Assembly (NCBI GenBank): GCA_934663595.1
Contig: CAKUKM010000024.1
Location: forward strand, 1-34,067
Origin: an uncultured Clostridia bacterium
Lineage (GTDB): Bacteria > Bacillota > Clostridia > Christensenellales > Aristaeellaceae
Direction: 5' to 3'
DNA length: 34,067 nt
In this document: positions 30,791 to 34,067 of the stretch, piece after piece
How positions within the stretch are numbered: the stretch's first letter is position 1
Layout: each line of letters begins with the position of its first letter
Notes under the pieces: generated by a model
Told to the model about the DNA's origin: nothing
The model's database searches: none
What the model saw: the letters and a program-made list of their open reading frames with translations, nothing else
Position numbers and translations under genes: made by a program

Positions 30791-33424
30791 TCAATTGCTC
30801 TGCATCATCCGCTCCAGCACCCGCTGTGCTTCAGTCTTGGACAGCGCCACCTTCGTTTCAAGCTCCGCTTTTCGCATATAGCGGATGGCTGTACAGTACA
30901 GAAGCTTGTTGAATTGTCCGCCCGCATAGCCGGATGCGATTTTGCTCAATCGACTGCTCAGCGTCATCAACTTTGAAAACAGCGCTTGCTTCTCGACGAG
31001 CTGCTTCTTATCCGCCATAAAGAATTGTTCGGCGAAAAAGCGTGCGTCATCGCGAAGCCGGAAATCACATTTCCCGCACACATCAAACATTCTGCATTGC
31101 TGGTACGGCATCAGAAGCTCCTGCTTATCCTCCCAATAATGCATGCGCCGGCAAAGCTCTTCATCGTCAACGACCAGTCGAATCCCTTCTTTCTCGCGAA
31201 TGTCTTCCGTCATAATTCTGACAGGCTCCACGAGTCCGCGGAAATAGGCATAAGCTTCGCCCGTATTCAAGCGCGAGAGTTGATCCTCATCCGTCTCGCT
31301 CATATTGCTGCTGGCCGCAATGACGTTTTTATCCTCCACCTGAACCAGTTGGAACATGATCTTGACGTCCGTATTGCCGACAATCTCCTTGGTAACCTTC
31401 TGGGGTGACTGATCCGCTATGATAATGCCAGTGCCGTAAGAACGGATTTCCACAATCATATTCTGCAGTGCCCGAACGGTCGATGCTCCGGCTTCCGCGG
31501 CTCCCTCCTGCGTTTGCGTGCCGCCCCCCAGCAGGACGTGCGCTTCATCAATCAGAAGGATATTCTTCAGATTTCCATCCCCCGCCTGATTGTGCTTTGT
31601 GTACAGAATAATGTTAATCAGTAAGAGCGCCATGATTAAAGCCTTTTGCTCCTGATTGTCAATGGCGTTCAATTCTATGATCGTCGGTTTCCGAAGCAAA
31701 TCCTGGAGCGGAATGCTGTGTTCCGTGTCATAGATATTGCCATTCTGAATGATCAGATTGAGCAATCGGAAGACGCCTGCGGATTCCATATTTCCTTTTG
31801 ATTCCGCCGAGTAATTCGAGCCTCGGATAATCTCCCGAAAGGTCAATACGAATTCATGCAACCCAAAGAGCTGCGTTCCAGGATCGCCGAGCTTGCTGTA
31901 TCCGCGCCAGCCATGCTTGATATAGCATGCGTCAATCGCATTCGCAAACAGGATATCCAGCGGACTCGGCATGGAAAAAGCCGCTTTAAACGCACTGACG
32001 AGGCTGGGTTTAAAGGTCTCTAATGTAATTCCCTCCGGCGGCATGAAAGGATTTATGATAAAAGGAACAACGCTGTTCTTGCCCGGAGTAAATACCTGCA
32101 GATCCGGCACGGCATCTATCATAGCCCTGTATTCAGACTTCGTGGGCTCGATGGCAAGGAACGGAATTCCTCTTTTATAAAACTGGAGCAGGAGATTTAC
32201 TGAAAAAGTCGTTTTACCTGTTCCGGGCATGCCCACAACCAGGGCGTGCCTCGTAAACGCTTTTAAAGGCGCTCCGAACGGAATTTCATCGCTTCCTGTC
32301 CCCATCAGCTTGCCGAGCTGAATACTGTTTTCATCAATAACCCCCTTGGCAAACGTTTCGCGCGACATGCGTATTCTATTCACCGGGAATCCAGTTATAT
32401 TGCCGTCGTCGATGGGTGCATGGAAAAAAGTCATAACCTCCGCCGCGGAGATCATATGCACCATCCGCATGAAATGGCGCGGCGTAATCTCCGGTTTGGA
32501 CGGATGCTGCGCCTTATACGTCGCCATGTTCCACGGATACATGGCATAGCTTGCTGAATAACGCGGGAGCTGCGCCGTCCGATCGCTCAGAGTAAGGCCA
32601 ACAGCTTCATCTTCATGCTGAAGAATGCTCCTGAGGCGGCTGCCGACCATAACTGTAGCCTCACTAGGGCCAAAGAGCATAATGTTACAAAGATACTGAT
32701 GTTTATCAAGAACCTCCTGCGTCCGCCTGTAATAATCCACCGCGTCATTGGATGACACCGGCGGCTGCCCTGGATGCATGGGCACATCAATATAAAGCAT
32801 GACTCCCTGAATAAAGCTCGCTTCAGTTTGAAGAAAAGCAGTGGGAATAATCTGAAAAGAAAGCGCCATTCCCGGATAATGCACCATCGCCTCATAAACC
32901 CGCTCGAAGTTGTTGACACCTTCCAGACGATAGGGATTGGTATAGCACATGTATCCGGTCTGTCCAGAAATCTGTCCGATTCTGACCTGTTTCTCCAGGG
33001 ACAGAGCAGAATCCTCCCGAATCCCGGCGAGGTACTGCTGCAAGTCCTGCCATGATTCCTCCCTGTTCTTTAAAGTATAGGAGGTGGACTGAAGCGAAGC
33101 CGAACAACTTTCGCAAAAGGAATTCAGCTTTGATTCGATCATCGCAAGGCTGCGGCCGAACTTTCTTATAACTATGAATAATTTGGGTTGTGCCGCATAG
33201 GTTTGCCCCGAGGCAGGGATGGTAACGCACAACAGTTCCAGCACCGTATCCTGCTGATTGGAACCATGTGCGACAACATTGACCATTTCAGCAAACATGG
33301 TCATATTCTTCTTCAAAGCAACCGAAACGTCTGTATCAAGGTTCGTCGCCGCGGGTATCCTGTCAATTTCCAGCGCCGCAATCCCGATATAATTTCCATC
33401 CTTCAGCCTTGTCATTTTATCCAT
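30791..33424 (-). CDS. HerA/VirB4-like ATPase (DUF87-type)
   Basis: This is an 877-residue P-loop ATPase without membrane segments. The Walker A motif is GMPGTGKTT (398-406, K404). The Walker B motif is ILLIDEAH (D626, E627). Before these lies a 380-residue domain of unknown type, and after them a sensor-like stretch GTGIIIADQSP. Near the C-terminus a cysteine cluster (CRMFDVCGKC) may bind metal. The motor resembles HerA/FtsK-type pumps that move DNA or protein, as in conjugation, secretion and some defence systems. No HerA-linked nuclease is visible. The ATG is preceded by TTGGAGGAAC, 18 bases after the repeat-protein stop. Confidence 0.82.
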   Translation of the reverse strand: MDKMTRLKDGNYIGIAALEIDRIPAATNLDTDVSVALKKNMTMFAEMVNVVAHGSNQQDTVLELLCVTIPASGQTYAAQPKLFIVIRKFGRSLAMIESKLNSFCESCSASLQSTSYTLKNREESWQDLQQYLAGIREDSALSLEKQVRIGQISGQTGYMCYTNPYRLEGVNNFERVYEAMVHYPGMALSFQIIPTAFLQTEASFIQGVMLYIDVPMHPGQPPVSSNDAVDYYRRTQEVLDKHQYLCNIMLFGPSEATVMVGSRLRSILQHEDEAVGLTLSDRTAQLPRYSASYAMYPWNMATYKAQHPSKPEITPRHFMRMVHMISAAEVMTFFHAPIDDGNITGFPVNRIRMSRETFAKGVIDENSIQLGKLMGTGSDEIPFGAPLKAFTRHALVVGMPGTGKTTFSVNLLLQFYKRGIPFLAIEPTKSEYRAMIDAVPDLQVFTPGKNSVVPFIINPFMPPEGITLETFKPSLVSAFKAAFSMPSPLDILFANAIDACYIKHGWRGYSKLGDPGTQLFGLHEFVLTFREIIRGSNYSAESKGNMESAGVFRLLNLIIQNGNIYDTEHSIPLQDLLRKPTIIELNAIDNQEQKALIMALLLINIILYTKHNQAGDGNLKNILLIDEAHVLLGGGTQTQEGAAEAGASTVRALQNMIVEIRSYGTGIIIADQSPQKVTKEIVGNTDVKIMFQLVQVEDKNVIAASSNMSETDEDQLSRLNTGEAYAYFRGLVEPVRIMTEDIREKEGIRLVVDDEELCRRMHYWEDKQELLMPYQQCRMFDVCGKCDFRLRDDARFFAEQFFMADKKQLVEKQALFSKLMTLSSRLSKIASGYAGGQFNKLLYCTAIRYMRKAELETKVALSKTEAQRVLERMMQSN

Positions 33425-33442
33425 GAACCCGTTCCTCCAACA

Positions 33443-34067
33443 CTATTCAATGGAATCATCTCCACCATCAAACGACCCCGGCTCAATGCAATCCGCAGCA
33501 TCATCTACAGACTCTTTCGTAGTTTCATCTGCAAGATCGCTGTAATCCGTGTCATCCATGGACGCCTCAGTAGATTCATCCGCCAGATCGCTACAATCCT
33601 GCTCGCCCAAAGGCTCGTCCGAAGATTCATCCGCTAGATCGTCATAATCCGGATCGTTCAAAGACTCATCCGAAGATTCGTCCGCCAGATCGTCATAATC
33701 CGGATCGTTCAAAGACTCATCCGAAGATTCGTCCGCCAGATCGTCATAATCCGGATCGTTCAAAGACTCATCCGAAGATTCATCCGCCAGATCGTCATAA
33801 TCCGGATCGTCCAGGGGCTCATCCGAAGATTCATCCGCTAGATCGTCGCAATCAGGATCGTCCAAAGGCTCATCCGAAGATTCGTCCGCCAGATCGTCGC
33901 AATCAGGATCGTCCAAAGACTCATCCGAAGATTCATCCGCCAGATCGTCATAATCCGGATCGTTCAAAGACTCATCCGAAGATTCATCCACCAGATCGTC
34001 ATAATCCGGATCGTCCAGGGGCTCATCCGAAGATTCATCCTCTAGATCATCGCAATCAGGATCGTCT
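33443..34067 (-). CDS. Acidic tandem-repeat protein (5' end outside the window)
   Basis: The frame is open from the stop at 33443-33445 to the window end, so the start is missing. It consists of ten 17-residue units (consensus DPDYDDLADESSDESLN) plus a degenerate last unit and a short tail (DGGDDSIE). About half the residues are D or E and there are almost no basic ones. The same position alternates between tyrosine and cysteine. No family is recognised. Candidate roles, all inferred, are a disordered spacer, a metal or cation binder, or a charged partner for the ATPase. It is the first visible gene of the operon with the ATPase and exported protein. Confidence 0.75.
   Translation of the reverse strand, partial: DDPDCDDLEDESSDEPLDDPDYDDLVDESSDESLNDPDYDDLADESSDESLDDPDCDDLADESSDEPLDDPDCDDLADESSDEPLDDPDYDDLADESSDESLNDPDYDDLADESSDESLNDPDYDDLADESSDESLNDPDYDDLADESSDEPLGEQDCSDLADESTEASMDDTDYSDLADETTKESVDDAADCIEPGSFDGGDDSIE
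33548..34067. repeat. 51-bp tandem repeat array inside the acidic protein gene
   Basis: About ten contiguous 51-base units lie between roughly 33548 and the window end. Each contains GATCGTC(A/G)(T/C)AATC and TCATCCGAAGATTC. Units are nearly identical at 33650-33960 and decay towards the 3' end of the gene. All changes keep the frame, and the array runs off the window. Confidence 0.92.

Noticed and set aside
33548..34067. CRISPR array
   Set aside because: The 51-bp units are contiguous without unique spacers, all stay in one reading frame, and no cas gene is nearby.

Overview
The window looks like a chromosome segment of a GC-rich anaerobic Bacillota (Clostridia-type) bacterium. The signs are strong AGGAGG-type ribosome binding sites, TTGACA/TATAAT promoters, frequent TTG/GTG starts, an F-type ATP synthase operon ordered I-B-E-F-H-A-G-D-C, a LacI-regulated CUT1 sugar ABC transporter and a Rho-independent terminator style. 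Species cannot be named from sequence alone.

Positions 1-3.4 kb are the end of an integrated mobile element. It holds a replication-initiator-like protein, an XRE-type regulator divergent from it, and a tyrosine recombinase. The two divergent promoters are embedded in a cluster of TTTCGTATT/AATACGAAA repeats that is probably the regulator's operator. Next to the recombinase, at 3387-3600 on the minus strand, sits a very convincing but unidentified structured RNA gene. It has a perfect TTGACA-16-TATAAT promoter, a predicted start exactly at a 12-nt sequence whose reverse complement closes the 3' end about 200 nt later, then a T-rich tail and a hairpin terminator. The element probably inserted at the 3' end of this RNA gene.

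Positions 3.6-12.4 kb are core-like. They hold a PAP2-family phosphatase, a split chromate-transporter pair, and the complete F1Fo ATP synthase operon. The c subunit has two carboxylates (E31 and E64), the motif known from the Na+-driven Fusobacterium ring, and the epsilon subunit lacks its C-terminal helical domain.

Positions 12.4-25.2 kb are a carbohydrate-use locus. A leftward operon runs: binding protein, two permeases, a phosphomannose-isomerase-like cupin, a DUF6259-type glycosidase-like protein, a FucU/RbsD mutarotase, an L-xylulose-kinase-like FGGY kinase and a UlaE-like 3-epimerase. A LacI regulator and a six-hairpin glycosidase-like protein run divergently. Two AAACGTTT palindromes flank the operon promoter. 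Together they suggest import of a glycoside, intracellular cleavage, anomer conversion, isomerisation, phosphorylation and epimerisation to a pentulose phosphate. The sugar is not identified.

Positions 25.2-29.1 kb carry housekeeping genes on the minus strand: a metallophosphoesterase, then glyA, an MreB-like actin and a YgjP-like metalloprotease as one operon. Positions 29.3-34.07 kb look lower in GC by eye. They hold a leftward operon of a highly acidic 17-residue-repeat protein (cut by the window end), a HerA/VirB4-like ATPase and an exported protein with glycan-binding-like and peptidoglycan-binding domains. This last group is the best candidate for an undescribed multi-protein system.
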